Positions 8,038-16,580 of a stretch of DNA of 35,300 nucleotides are shown piece by piece. The number at the start of each line of letters is the position of its first letter. Positions within the stretch are counted from its first letter, which is position 1. The DNA is taken from positions 1 through 35,300 of the forward strand of contig JASJAR010000035.1 in NCBI GenBank assembly GCA_030066905.1, in the 5' to 3' direction. A program made the position numbers and the translations under genes. The notes beneath the pieces are model-generated. The model was not told the origin of the DNA. It ran no database searches and saw only the letters and a list, made by a program, of their open reading frames with translations. This DNA comes from Paracoccaceae bacterium. GTDB lineage: Bacteria > Pseudomonadota > Alphaproteobacteria > Rhodobacterales > Rhodobacteraceae.

Positions 8038-9831
8038 ATGAGCCAGAAACCGCGCGCCAAACCGTCGAAAGTCTCCGCCGCGGCGCCAAGCCAGTTGCCG
8101 GCACTGCGCGACCAGCCGACCCCGGCGCCCGAGCACCGTTACGACAAGCTCGACCGGGCCACCCGCGCCGCCCTGGCACAGGCCACGGCCGGGGTGTCGC
8201 CCCATTCGATCATGGCCACCTGGATGGACTGGGCGCTGCATCTCGGCCGCTCGCCCGGCCGCCAGTTGGAGCTTTCCGAGCGGGCGGCGCAGAATGCGGC
8301 CAAGATCGGCGAGCAGGTGCGGTCTCTGGCGATGGGCGAAGAGAAGCCCGCCCCGTTCACCCCCCGGTCCCACGACCACCGGTTCCAGGCGGAAAGCTGG
8401 GGCCGGGCGCCGTTTTCGATCTGGGCGCAATCGTTCCTGGCGATGCAGGATTGGTGGGACGCGGCGACCGACACGATGCCGGGCCTCGCCAAGCGCGACG
8501 CGGACCGGGCGCGGTTTCAGGTGCGCCAGGCCCTCGATGTGGTCTCGCCGTCGAACTTTCCCTGGTCGAACCCGGAGATCATCGAAAAGACCATTGAGAC
8601 CGGCGGGCGCAACCTCATCGAGGGGGCGGGGCATTTCTGGGAGGACTATCTCCAGACCGTCACCCAGTACCGCAAACCCCCGCCCGAGGGCCTTGAGATC
8701 GGCGAGGACCTCGCCGCGACCCCCGGCGAGGTGATCTTTCGCAACGAGCTTTTCGAACTCATCCAGTATGCGCCCACGACGGACGCGGTCGCTGCCGAGC
8801 CGGTGCTCTTCGTGCCGGCCTGGATCATGAAATACTACATTCTCGATCTATCGCCGGAAAACTCGATGGTGAAGTACCTCGTCGATCAGGGCTTCACGGT
8901 ATTCATGATCTCCTGGGTGAACCCCACCGCCGAGCACGCCGAGGTCTCGCTCGACGATTACCGCGCGCGCGGGGTGATGGCGGCGCTCGACAGGATCGGG
9001 GAGGTGATGCCGGGGCGGAAGGTCCATGCCAACGGCTATTGCCTCGGCGGCACGCTTCTGGCCATTGCGGCGGCCGTGATGGCCCGAGAAGGAGACGACC
9101 GGCTGGCGAGTGTGACGCTCATGGCCGCCCAGGTCGATTTCGCCGAAGCCGGCGAGCTTCTTCTCTTTGTCGACGACAGCCAGGTCGCCTTCGTCGAGGA
9201 CCTGATGTGGCTCCAGGGCTATCTCGACCGGCCGCAGATGACGCGCACCTTCGCATCGATCCGCGCCGAGGACCTGATCTATTCCCGCGCCGTCAGGCGG
9301 TACTTCCTCGGCAAGGACGATCTGCCGACCGACCTCACCGTCTGGAACAACGACACCACGCGGATGCCCGCGCGGATGCATTCGGAGTACCTCCGCAGCC
9401 TCTTTTTGGAAAACCGCCTCAGTGCGGGGCGCTTTGCGGTGGAGGGTCGGGTGGTGGCGCTCAAAGACATCGCCTTGCCGATGCTGGCCATCGGCACCGA
9501 GACCGACCATATCGCGCCCTGGCGGTCGGTCTACAAAGTGAAGCTCTTCACCGATTGCGAGGTGACCTTCGTGCTGACCAGGGGCGGGCATAACGGCGGC
9601 ATCCTGAGCGAGCCGGGGCACCGGAACCGGCATTACCGGATCGACCGGCGGGCTCCGGGGGCGCTTTATGAAGCCCCCGACCGGTGGGTCGAGCGGGTGC
9701 CCCGGCAGGACGGGTCCTGGTGGCCGGAGATGGCGCGTTGGATGCGGGAGCGTTCGAGCGGCACCGCGCCTCCGCCGAAGATGGGGACATCGCTTGGCGA
9801 GGCACCGGGGGAGTATGTGCATCTTGCCTGA
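8038..9831 (+). CDS. phaC: Class I-type poly(3-hydroxyalkanoate) synthase
   Basis: PHA synthase of 597 residues, the usual length of class I PhaC, which polymerises 3-hydroxyacyl-CoA on granule surfaces. Visible marks are the SPSNFPWSNPE segment of the N-terminal domain, the lipase-like box GYCLGG with catalytic Cys335, Asp490 in ETDHIAPW and His518 in RGGHNGG. The start at ATG 8038 has AGGG seven bases before it; a TTG six bases upstream (8032) is also possible. It is not accompanied by phasin (phaP), regulator (phaR) or depolymerase (phaZ) genes in this window, so it may be a second synthase or a dispersed one. The gene ends in a convergent gap facing dnaE2. Confidence 0.88.
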   Translation: MSQKPRAKPSKVSAAAPSQLPALRDQPTPAPEHRYDKLDRATRAALAQATAGVSPHSIMATWMDWALHLGRSPGRQLELSERAAQNAAKIGEQVRSLAMGEEKPAPFTPRSHDHRFQAESWGRAPFSIWAQSFLAMQDWWDAATDTMPGLAKRDADRARFQVRQALDVVSPSNFPWSNPEIIEKTIETGGRNLIEGAGHFWEDYLQTVTQYRKPPPEGLEIGEDLAATPGEVIFRNELFELIQYAPTTDAVAAEPVLFVPAWIMKYYILDLSPENSMVKYLVDQGFTVFMISWVNPTAEHAEVSLDDYRARGVMAALDRIGEVMPGRKVHANGYCLGGTLLAIAAAVMAREGDDRLASVTLMAAQVDFAEAGELLLFVDDSQVAFVEDLMWLQGYLDRPQMTRTFASIRAEDLIYSRAVRRYFLGKDDLPTDLTVWNNDTTRMPARMHSEYLRSLFLENRLSAGRFAVEGRVVALKDIALPMLAIGTETDHIAPWRSVYKVKLFTDCEVTFVLTRGGHNGGILSEPGHRNRHYRIDRRAPGALYEAPDRWVERVPRQDGSWWPEMARWMRERSSGTAPPPKMGTSLGEAPGEYVHLA

Positions 9832-10343
9832 GAGGCGCGGCGGGGTGGGGTTTTTCGGCGCACGCGGTTGCGGTTTGGCCTTGAGCGGCCGTTTGGGTCT
9901 TGCTCCGGCAGCCCTTGGCGCAACACGCCCCGGACTTGATCCGGGCCTCGATCCGCCGGAGTGCCAAGACTATCGAGGTCCCGGGTCAAGCCCGGGACGC
10001 GGGTCACTCGGGGTCGGGGCGCGCAGCATCAACGCCCGCAACAGCCCAAGAGCCGAAGATCGGGTTCGACCCATACTGATCCCGGTTCGGATGATCCCGC
10101 ACCCCACCGCACGCTGCCCCTACGGCCCGTCAACCTTTTCGCGCGATAACCTCTCCCTGCGATGCGCATCGCCAGACGGCCCTCGGGCCGTCCCGGACCC
10201 GGGTAAGAACCGGACCGGGGCGGTACCGGTGACAGTGGATCCACTGCTTCATGGACCGACACTTCCTCCCCGCCATAACGGCAGCCCCAGACCGCCCCCG
10301 GAGCATCCGGGCCGGCGGCAAAGGGCGTTGGGGCGCGCCTTCG
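9832..10343. other. 512-base convergent gap without a gene
   Basis: Lies between the 3' ends of phaC and dnaE2. It holds palindromic repeat copy 2 (9925-10002), a perfect 7-bp stem with a CTCG loop at 10175-10192 (GACGGCC...GGCCGTC), and a 6-bp stem with a 3-base loop at 10297-10311 (CCCGGA-GCA-TCCGGG) that may end dnaE2 transcription. No T run follows either hairpin. Short open frames here have no recognisable protein and no ribosome-binding site. Confidence 0.55.
9925..10002. repeat. Palindromic intergenic repeat, copy 2
   Basis: Second copy of the element at 785-865. Left arm cgccccggacttgatccggg (9926-9945) contains a perfect hairpin CCCGGA-CTTGA-TCCGGG, and the right arm is cgaggtcccgggtcaagccc (9974-9993). 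The arms are inverted relative to each other with about 22 bases between them. Like copy 1 it lies between two convergent genes. Confidence 0.7.
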
Positions 10344-13300
10344 TCAGTGGAAATCGCGCGACTTCGGAATGATGCGCACATTGCGCGGGTGCCGGCCGTG
10401 GCCGCGCGGGTTTTGCGGCCGGGCGACCTCGTCGGCGCGGGCGAGGGCCGTGCGGGGCTCATGGGCGTCCGAGAGCCGTGAAAGATCGCCCGTCCGGTCG
10501 TAGACCCCCGTGGCGATGAGGTGGATCACCCCTTCCGCACTCTTCTGGATATGGCCCGTGACCAGCGCCAGTTTCGCAGCCATGATCGCCCGGCGGAAGC
10601 GCTCGAATTTCCGCGCCCAGACGAGCACGTTGACCACACCCAGCTCGTCTTCGAGGGTCATGAAGATCGCGTTGCCTTTTCCTGGGCGCTGGCGGATCAG
10701 CACCACCCCGGCGGTGCGAACCCAGGTGCCGTCCGGCGTGGCGGCGACATCGGCCGAGGAAGCGACCCGCTCGGCGGCAAAGCGCGGCCGCAGGATCGCC
10801 ATGGGATGGCTTTTGAGCGACAACCGCGTCATCTGGTAATCGGCCACCACATGTTCGGCGAGCGCCATTTCCGGCAGGGCCACATCGGGCTCGGGCGAAA
10901 GTTCGTTATGGCGGGCGGCCTCGAACAGCGGGAGCGGCAGGTCGTCAGGAAGGCGGCGAACCGCCCAGAGGGCGGCCCGCCGGTCGAGCCCGAGGGAGCG
11001 GAACGCATCGGCATCGGCCAGGGTCTTGAGCGCCCCTTGGGGGATTCGGCAACGGCGCCAGAGTCGTTCGACGCTCTCGAACCCCTCACCCCTTGCCGCG
11101 ACAAGGGCTTCGGCCCAATCCTCGCGGAACCCGTCGATCTGGCGGAAGCCCAGACGCAGCGCCTGACCGCTTTCGCCCGGCTCCAAGGTATTGTCCCAAT
11201 GGCTGTGGTTGATGTCGGCCCCGCGCAGCTCCACCCCGTGCTCGCGGGCATCGCGGACGATCTGGGCGGGCGCGTAGAACCCCATCGGCTGGGCGTTGAG
11301 AAGCCCGCAGGCGAAGGCCGCCGGGTGGTGGTGTTTGATCCAGGACGAAATGTAGACGAGCTTGGCGAAAGACGCCGCATGGCTTTCGGGAAAGCCGTAT
11401 TCGCCGAAGCCCTTGATCTGGTCGAAACACCTTTGGGCGAAGTCGCGCTCGTAGCCACGCGCGACCATGCGCTCGACCATGAGCGCTTCGAAATTCTGGA
11501 TCGTGCCGACATGGCGGAAGGTGGCCATGGCCCGGCGCAGGCCATTGGCCTCTTCGGGGGTGAACTCAGCCGCGACCATGGCGATCTTCATCGCTTGTTC
11601 CTGAAAGAGCGGCACGCCCTTGGTGCGGTCGAGGACCTTCCTCAGTTCGTCCGGATCGTGGGGCGGTTTGGGCGACGGGTAGACCACCTCCTCCTCCCCG
11701 TTGCGGCGTCTGAGATAGGGGTGGACCATATCCCCCTGGATGGGTCCGGGCCGCACGATGGCGACCTGGATGACGAGGTCGTAAAGGTTCTCCGGCCTCA
11801 AGCGCGGCAGCATGTTGATCTGGGCGCGGCTTTCGACCTGGAAGACCCCGATGGAATCGCCCCTCTGGAGCATCGCGTAGACGTCTTTGTCGTCCGCAGG
11901 GACATCCGCCAGCCCGAGCTTCGGGCCACCATGCGCGCCGATGAGGTCAAGGCATTTGCGGATGCAGGTGAGCATCCCCAGCCCCAGCACATCGACCTTC
12001 ATGAGGCCGAGGACGTCGATATCGTCCTTGTCCCATTCGATGAAGGTGCGGTCTTCCATCGCCGCGTTGCCGATGGGCACGATGTCGTCGAGCCGGTCGC
12101 GGGTGAGGATGAACCCGCCCACATGCTGCGACAGATGCCGGGGGAAGCCGAGGAGCTGGGTGGCGAGATCAATGGCTTGGGCGATCACCGGATTGTCGGG
12201 GTCGATTCCGGCCTCGCGGATGTGGTTTTTGGCGATCTCGGTGCCCCAGCTTCCCCAGACGGTGCTGGCGAGCCGCGCGGTGATGTCTTCGGTGAGCCCG
12301 AAGACCTTGCCCACCTCGCGGATCGCCGAGCGGGGCCGGTAACGGATGACGGTCGCGGTAATCCCCGCCCGGTGGCGGCCGTAGCGGTCGTAGATGTACT
12401 GGATCACCTCCTCGCGGCGCTCATGCTCGAAATCCACGTCGATATCGGGCGGCTCCTTGCGCTCCGACGAGATGAAGCGCGCAAAGAGGAGGTCATGGTC
12501 GGCGGGGTCGACGGCGGTGATGCCGAGGACGTAACAGACCGCCGAGTTCGCCGCCGAGCCCCGGCCTTGGCAGAGGATGCCTTTGTCGTTGGCGAAGCGG
12601 ACGATGTCGTGGATCGTCAGGAAGTATTGGGCGTAATCGAGCTCTTCGACGAGCCTGAGTTCCTCTTCGAGCGTGCGGCGGACCTTCTCGGGCAGCCCCT
12701 CGGGGTAGCGGAAGGGGGCGTAGCGCCAGACGAGCTCTTCGAGCCAGCTTTGGGGGGTACGGCCAGGGGGAATCGGCTCTTCGGGATACTGGTAGCTGAG
12801 TTCGGCGAGCGAAAAATCGATGCGGGCGAGGAGATGGGCCGTCTCGGCGATGGCCTCGGGGGCGTCGCGGAAGAGCCGGGCCATTTCGGCGGGGCCTTTG
12901 AGATGCCGCTCGGCATTGGCCTCCAGAAGACGGCCCGCCGTCTCGAGCGTGACACCTTCGCGGATTGAGGTGACCACGTCCTGAAGGGGCCGCTGGCCGG
13001 GGGCGTGATAGAGCGCGTCGTTTGTGGCGATGAGCGGCACGCGGGCGCGGGCGGCGATGGCCTTGAGTTCGGCCAGCCGCCGCCGGTCCTCGCCCCGGTA
13101 GGTCATCGACGCCGCGAGCCAGACCGCGCCCGGGGCCTCGGCGGCAAGGCGCTTCAGCCAGTCGGCGAGGCCACCGGTCCGCTTGGGCGGCATCACGACC
13201 ATCAGAAAATCGCGGGCGTAGGCGAAAAGGTCGCCTCTGTGGATCAGGCACTCGCCCTTCTCGGCGCGCCGCTTGCCTAAGGTCAGAAGCTGGCAGAGTT

Positions 13301-13604
13301 GCCCCCAGCCGGCCCGGGTTTCGGGGTAAACGAGCACATCCGGTGTGCCATCGGCGAAGACGAGCCGGGCACCGACAGCAAGCTTGAAGGTGCCGGCGGC
13401 GGCGGCGACGGCGGGGTCTTCGTCGTCGCGGAGATCTTTCAGCGTGCCGTAAGCCCGCACCACGCCCGCGACCGAGTTCCGGTCGGCGATACCGAGGCCC
13501 CCATAGCCTAGCTCCAGGGCCCGGGCGGCGAAATCGCCCGGGTGCGAGGCGCCGCGCAGGAACGAGAAGTTGCTCGTCACCCCGAATTCGGCAAACCCCG
13601 TCAT
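10344..13604 (-). CDS. dnaE2: Error-prone DNA polymerase DnaE2 (ImuC)
   Basis: C-family DNA polymerase of 1086 residues that performs the synthesis step in SOS-induced translesion replication together with ImuA and ImuB. The N-terminal PHP domain starts with FAEFGVTSNFSFLRGASHP. The polymerase palm shows CQGRGSAANS (345-354) and PDIDVDF (386-392), which carries catalytic aspartates. A C-terminal OB-fold begins at GVVLIRQRPGKGNAIF, and the protein ends in IIPKSRDFH, typical of DnaE2. The ATG overlaps the imuB stop (ATGA). Full length with no missing segment. It is the last gene of the SOS cassette and distinct from the replicative DnaE1. Confidence 0.96.
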   Translation of the reverse strand: MTGFAEFGVTSNFSFLRGASHPGDFAARALELGYGGLGIADRNSVAGVVRAYGTLKDLRDDEDPAVAAAAGTFKLAVGARLVFADGTPDVLVYPETRAGWGQLCQLLTLGKRRAEKGECLIHRGDLFAYARDFLMVVMPPKRTGGLADWLKRLAAEAPGAVWLAASMTYRGEDRRRLAELKAIAARARVPLIATNDALYHAPGQRPLQDVVTSIREGVTLETAGRLLEANAERHLKGPAEMARLFRDAPEAIAETAHLLARIDFSLAELSYQYPEEPIPPGRTPQSWLEELVWRYAPFRYPEGLPEKVRRTLEEELRLVEELDYAQYFLTIHDIVRFANDKGILCQGRGSAANSAVCYVLGITAVDPADHDLLFARFISSERKEPPDIDVDFEHERREEVIQYIYDRYGRHRAGITATVIRYRPRSAIREVGKVFGLTEDITARLASTVWGSWGTEIAKNHIREAGIDPDNPVIAQAIDLATQLLGFPRHLSQHVGGFILTRDRLDDIVPIGNAAMEDRTFIEWDKDDIDVLGLMKVDVLGLGMLTCIRKCLDLIGAHGGPKLGLADVPADDKDVYAMLQRGDSIGVFQVESRAQINMLPRLRPENLYDLVIQVAIVRPGPIQGDMVHPYLRRRNGEEEVVYPSPKPPHDPDELRKVLDRTKGVPLFQEQAMKIAMVAAEFTPEEANGLRRAMATFRHVGTIQNFEALMVERMVARGYERDFAQRCFDQIKGFGEYGFPESHAASFAKLVYISSWIKHHHPAAFACGLLNAQPMGFYAPAQIVRDAREHGVELRGADINHSHWDNTLEPGESGQALRLGFRQIDGFREDWAEALVAARGEGFESVERLWRRCRIPQGALKTLADADAFRSLGLDRRAALWAVRRLPDDLPLPLFEAARHNELSPEPDVALPEMALAEHVVADYQMTRLSLKSHPMAILRPRFAAERVASSADVAATPDGTWVRTAGVVLIRQRPGKGNAIFMTLEDELGVVNVLVWARKFERFRRAIMAAKLALVTGHIQKSAEGVIHLIATGVYDRTGDLSRLSDAHEPRTALARADEVARPQNPRGHGRHPRNVRIIPKSRDFH

Positions 13605-15169
13605 GCGAAAAGCCCGTGGATGAACCAGCGGGAGAGATAGGGTGCGGCGTCGTCGACACCGGCACGAAACACCCAGAAGCGGTGACCGCGCGCATTTTCC
13701 ACGCAGTAATAGTCGCGGGTCTCACCCCCCTCCCCCTCGCGCCACCATTCCGGCGCGATCCGTTCGGGGCCTTCGGCGCGGGCGACCTCATGGAGTACCC
13801 GGCGCCAGCGGAACTTCAGGGGCGGCCCGTCGGGGATTTCGGCCATCGCCTCGATGGGTTGGGGCCTCTCGAAAAGATGCACCGGGCGGCGGGGCCGCGC
13901 CGCGCCCGCCGGCCGCGACCAGGCGATGGGCAGGGCGGCGGCTTCGACCGCCGGGATCGCGCGGACCGCGCGTTCGGGGATATGGGTGTCGGCGGGGACG
14001 AATTGGGTCACCGCGTTCCGGCCGAACCTGGTGCTGAGGCGGCCGATCAGCGCGGCGGCATCGCCGTCATCGGCCGCCCGCCCGTCGAGCGAGGTCTGGT
14101 GACTGCCAAACGCCTCGGCGCGCGGCACCGTCAGGCGGATGAGGTCGTAACCGAAGCCCGGGTCGAGGGGGTCTCTCAAGGTGTCGATGCGTTCGCGGAA
14201 GAGCCGCAACACGTCGCCCGGGGCGCACAGGGGCTTGGCGGTTTCGACCTGCAAACGGCGGAGCATACCGTCGCTGCGGAAGAGCGCGGCCTCGAAAAGC
14301 CGCCCCCCCTGCCCCCGTTTTTCGAGGCTTTCCGCGGTGTGGCCGGCCAGCGCTTCGAGGGTGGCGAGCACATCGTCGATGCGGGCGATGGGCTCGGCGA
14401 ACCGGCGCTCGGCACTGCAGAGCGGGGCCGGCCGGCGCGGGGTGATGGAGGTGTTTTCCTGACCTTTAAGGCGGCGCAACCGGGTGAGCAAACCGCCCCC
14501 GAAGCGCGCTGCGAGGGGCTTTTGCGGGCGCGCGCCGAGGTCGCCGACGGTTTTCAGCCCCGCCCGGATGAGCGCGGTCGCCGTCTCCGCCCCGGCCTCG
14601 AGGGCCGCGACCGGCAGAGGCGCGACCGCCGCCGCCTCGCGCCCTGGCCGGATGATCACATGGGCATGGCCGAAGCGTGCGAGCGCCCGGGCCGCCTGGG
14701 GTGTGCCGGCAATCGCCGTGCGGGGCTCAGAGACCCCACCGAGGGAGAGAAAGTTCAGAAGATCGCGCCGGAGCCCCGCCTCGCCGCCGAAAAGATGCGC
14801 CGAACCGGTGATGTCGAGCATCAGCCCGTCGGGCGCATCAAGGGCGGTCATCGGCGTGTAGCGCTCGCAGAAATCGGCGATGCGGGCGAGAAAGGCGGCA
14901 TCGGCGGCTTGGTCCATCTCGACGGCGAGAAGCTCCGGCACCCTCGCACGGGCATCCGCCAGCGTGAGCCCCGCCGTAAGCCCCCGGTCGAGGGCCGGCC
15001 GGCTGAGACGCACCAGGCGCAGCGCGTTGTTCTGCTTTTCGGTAAAGCAGAGCGCGGCCTCAGCCGGTGCGGGCGAGGGCTGCCTCTGGCGCTTCAGCCG
15101 GTCGCTTGAGAGGAACGGCATCCAGAGGGCGAGATAGCGCCGCGAGGTCCCCGAACCTTTGTCGCTCAT
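13601..15169 (-). CDS. imuB: ImuB, Y-family polymerase-like protein
   Basis: Protein of 522 residues, the adaptor of the mutasome that links DnaE2 and ImuA to the beta clamp. It has the DinB-like fold (YLALWMPFLSSDRL at the start, LMLDITGSAHLFGGE near 125) but lacks the SIDE catalytic motif of active Y-family polymerases, as expected for ImuB. The C-terminal region carries the family marks PVHLFERPQPIEAM, PERIAPEWWR, RDYYCVE and HRFWVFR. The start at 15169 is preceded by GGAG with a seven-base gap and lies inside the end of imuA, giving a 110-base overlap in another frame. A longer frame upstream is antisense to imuA and not real. Confidence 0.93.
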   Translation of the reverse strand: MSDKGSGTSRRYLALWMPFLSSDRLKRQRQPSPAPAEAALCFTEKQNNALRLVRLSRPALDRGLTAGLTLADARARVPELLAVEMDQAADAAFLARIADFCERYTPMTALDAPDGLMLDITGSAHLFGGEAGLRRDLLNFLSLGGVSEPRTAIAGTPQAARALARFGHAHVIIRPGREAAAVAPLPVAALEAGAETATALIRAGLKTVGDLGARPQKPLAARFGGGLLTRLRRLKGQENTSITPRRPAPLCSAERRFAEPIARIDDVLATLEALAGHTAESLEKRGQGGRLFEAALFRSDGMLRRLQVETAKPLCAPGDVLRLFRERIDTLRDPLDPGFGYDLIRLTVPRAEAFGSHQTSLDGRAADDGDAAALIGRLSTRFGRNAVTQFVPADTHIPERAVRAIPAVEAAALPIAWSRPAGAARPRRPVHLFERPQPIEAMAEIPDGPPLKFRWRRVLHEVARAEGPERIAPEWWREGEGGETRDYYCVENARGHRFWVFRAGVDDAAPYLSRWFIHGLFA

Positions 15170-15851
15170 GATCCCACTCCAGGTGCCAGCGCTGCCCCGA
15201 GGCGCCGGCGCGGTTGCGCAGCAAGGTGACCGCGAAGGCCGGCCGGCCGGGGGCGTTGGCGGCCAGGGGTGCGGAGGGGGCGGCGGCGACCTGCCAGCGG
15301 GTCTGGGCCACGCTCGGCTGGGGCGCGGCGCCGGTGCGCAAGAGCAAGGGCGTGACGCCTGAGCGCGAGGCCGCGAGGGCGAGCCGCCGCGTGGCGGTAA
15401 GGTCAAGCACCCCCGGCCGCCCCCAGATGTCGATCACCACCGCCCCGAGGGCGCCGCAGCGCGCCGCTTCGAGCCCGGCGCGCAACACGTCCTCCGGCCG
15501 CCGCACGCGCACGGCGACGAGGCGGCCCGGATCGAGCCCAAGTGCTGCGAGCCCCGGCATGAAGAGCCCTCCCGTCTCGGTGTCGGTGAAGCTCTGGCGG
15601 ACCCAGACGATCTTGTGGCCGCGCCCCGCCACCCGGCACGCGAAACCGGCGGCGAAGCCCGTGAGGGCCGCCGCATCCGGCGTCGTGGCGGCGAAAAGCT
15701 CATGGAGGCTACCGCGCAGAAGCGCACCGCCCAAGCGCCGGTCGAGCGTCTCGGCACCGAGGCGGATTGCGCTTTCCGAGCCGCCGCGGCGGCCCGCCGG
15801 GGCGGCCACGGCATCGATCCGGCGCCGTAATCGCGTCAGGGTCGGGGTCAT
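15060..15851 (-). CDS. imuA: ImuA, SOS mutasome RecA/SulA-like protein
   Basis: First gene of the mutagenesis cassette, 263 residues. ImuA is a RecA-like protein needed for damage-induced mutagenesis with ImuB and DnaE2. The sequence shows the family opening LGAETLDRRLGGALLRGSLHELFA, a strand KIVWVRQSF in place of a standard Walker A, and the conserved WGRPGVLDLTATRRLALAA and GQRWHLEWDHERQRF segments. The ATG at 15851 lies just downstream of a LexA box and promoter. Its last 36 codons overlap imuB in a different frame, and its final residues (LKRPAEAPEAALARTG) seem to continue past the conserved core. Confidence 0.9.
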   Translation of the reverse strand: MTPTLTRLRRRIDAVAAPAGRRGGSESAIRLGAETLDRRLGGALLRGSLHELFAATTPDAAALTGFAAGFACRVAGRGHKIVWVRQSFTDTETGGLFMPGLAALGLDPGRLVAVRVRRPEDVLRAGLEAARCGALGAVVIDIWGRPGVLDLTATRRLALAASRSGVTPLLLRTGAAPQPSVAQTRWQVAAAPSAPLAANAPGRPAFAVTLLRNRAGASGQRWHLEWDHERQRFGDLAALSRPLDAVPLKRPAEAPEAALARTG

Positions 15852-15864
15852 GCGAGTCTCTTTT

Positions 15865-15879
15865 GTTCTTCTTTTGTTC
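15865..15879 (-). promoter_or_regulatory. LexA operator (SOS box)
   Basis: Perfect direct repeat GTTC-N7-GTTC on the plus strand (GAAC-N7-GAAC as read by imuA), the LexA site known from Rhodobacter and other Alphaproteobacteria. It ends 13 bases before the imuA start codon and covers the expected transcription start, so bound LexA would block the cassette until DNA damage triggers RecA-driven cleavage. Confidence 0.9.
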
Positions 15880-15880
15880 T

Positions 15881-15910
15881 AAAATAGAGAGCCCATAGGG
15901 GGAGAGTCAA
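15881..15910 (-). promoter_or_regulatory. Promoter of imuA-imuB-dnaE2
   Basis: The minus strand reads TTGACT (15910-15905), an 18-base spacer, then TATTTT (15886-15881). The predicted start point near 15874 falls inside the LexA box, and the leader would be about 23 bases. The position directly upstream of the operator supports it as the SOS promoter. Confidence 0.7.
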
Positions 15911-16268
15911 TTCCGCCGGGCCGGGGGCGGGCTCGCCCTCGACGACCCACGCCCCGAGGGCGGTTGCCGGTCTGTCCTGGGAGTTTGGTTGCGGGGGCTC
16001 GCAACTCACGATTTCTGCGGTTGGTGGAGAGCGTGGTGCCGCGGCTTGTGGCGTGGAGTTGGCAAGGACGAGGCGTTAAGGATAGCGACCTCCTCGATAA
16101 TCACAACCGAAGCCGACACGGTGGGCGGAAATGAACTATCGGTCGGAGCGCGACTGGCGATCGGGGTCCGGGCCGAAGGCGCGTCGAGCGCCTTGTCCGT
16201 CAACGGCCGCATACCTGCCGGTTGGGCGACTGCCCCGGCCCTTCGTCGGGTTCGCGCGCGCCACGGGA
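15911..16268. other. Non-coding stretch between SOS promoter and AraC remnant
   Basis: I see no credible gene. A 68-codon minus-strand frame (16006-16212) has no ribosome-binding site and no recognisable domain. Together with the adjoining pseudogene this looks like decayed sequence at the edge of the accessory block. Confidence 0.4.
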
Positions 16269-16522
16269 CGTGGCCCGATTGTCCCGGAGCGATTGTCCAG
16301 TCCGGCGACAGAAAGGCACGTTGAAGATCGAGCGGGTGTTGAGCCCCACATCGAGTGAGATGTCCAGCACGGTCGCGCCGGTGCCGCGCAGCCGCACAGC
16401 CGCGCGCGAGATTTGCGGATCCGCCAGCCCTTCACATAGTCGTTGTAACTGCCACCGATCCGGGTGGCGAAGAGGTGGGTCGGCCGGTGCGATGCGCAAC
16501 CGAGATGTGCCTCGACCTTCTG
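16269..16522 (-). pseudogene. Frameshifted AraC-family regulator remnant (HTH domain)
   Basis: Two adjoining minus-strand frames together spell an AraC/XylS-type DNA-binding domain. The first (about 16522-16410) reads VEAHLGCASHRPTHLFATRI and then SYNDYVKGWRIRK, the first helix-turn-helix and linker. The second (16370-16269, preceded by RLRGTGAT) reads VLDISLDVGLNTRSIFNVPF and CRRTGQS, the second helix-turn-helix with the usual F-x-x-x-F-x-x-x-T-G-x-S spacing. The frame change falls near 16400. There is no N-terminal sensing domain and no start codon, so this is a broken gene fragment. It lies just downstream of the GntR gene in the same orientation. Confidence 0.65.
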
Positions 16523-16580
16523 GGCCCGACTTGCGCAACCGAGCCGGCAAGAACGCATCGATCGTCGGCGGTTCTTGCTG

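Noticed and set aside
9832..9880. Possible terminator after phaC ending in GGGGTTTTT
   Set aside because: There is a short T run but no convincing stem directly before it.
10055..10080. GGGTTCGACCC resembling a tRNA T-arm
   Set aside because: No matching acceptor stem, D-arm or anticodon arm could be placed around it.
10521..12968. Long plus-strand open frame of 815 codons
   Set aside because: It is antisense to dnaE2, whose protein is clearly recognisable. High GC content keeps the opposite frame open; the translation has no domain.
13616..15109. Plus-strand open frame of 497 codons
   Set aside because: Antisense to imuB, with low-complexity Arg/Gly/Glu-rich translation and no family features.
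16006..16212. Minus-strand frame of 68 codons
   Set aside because: No ribosome-binding site, no recognisable domain, lies next to a pseudogene remnant.
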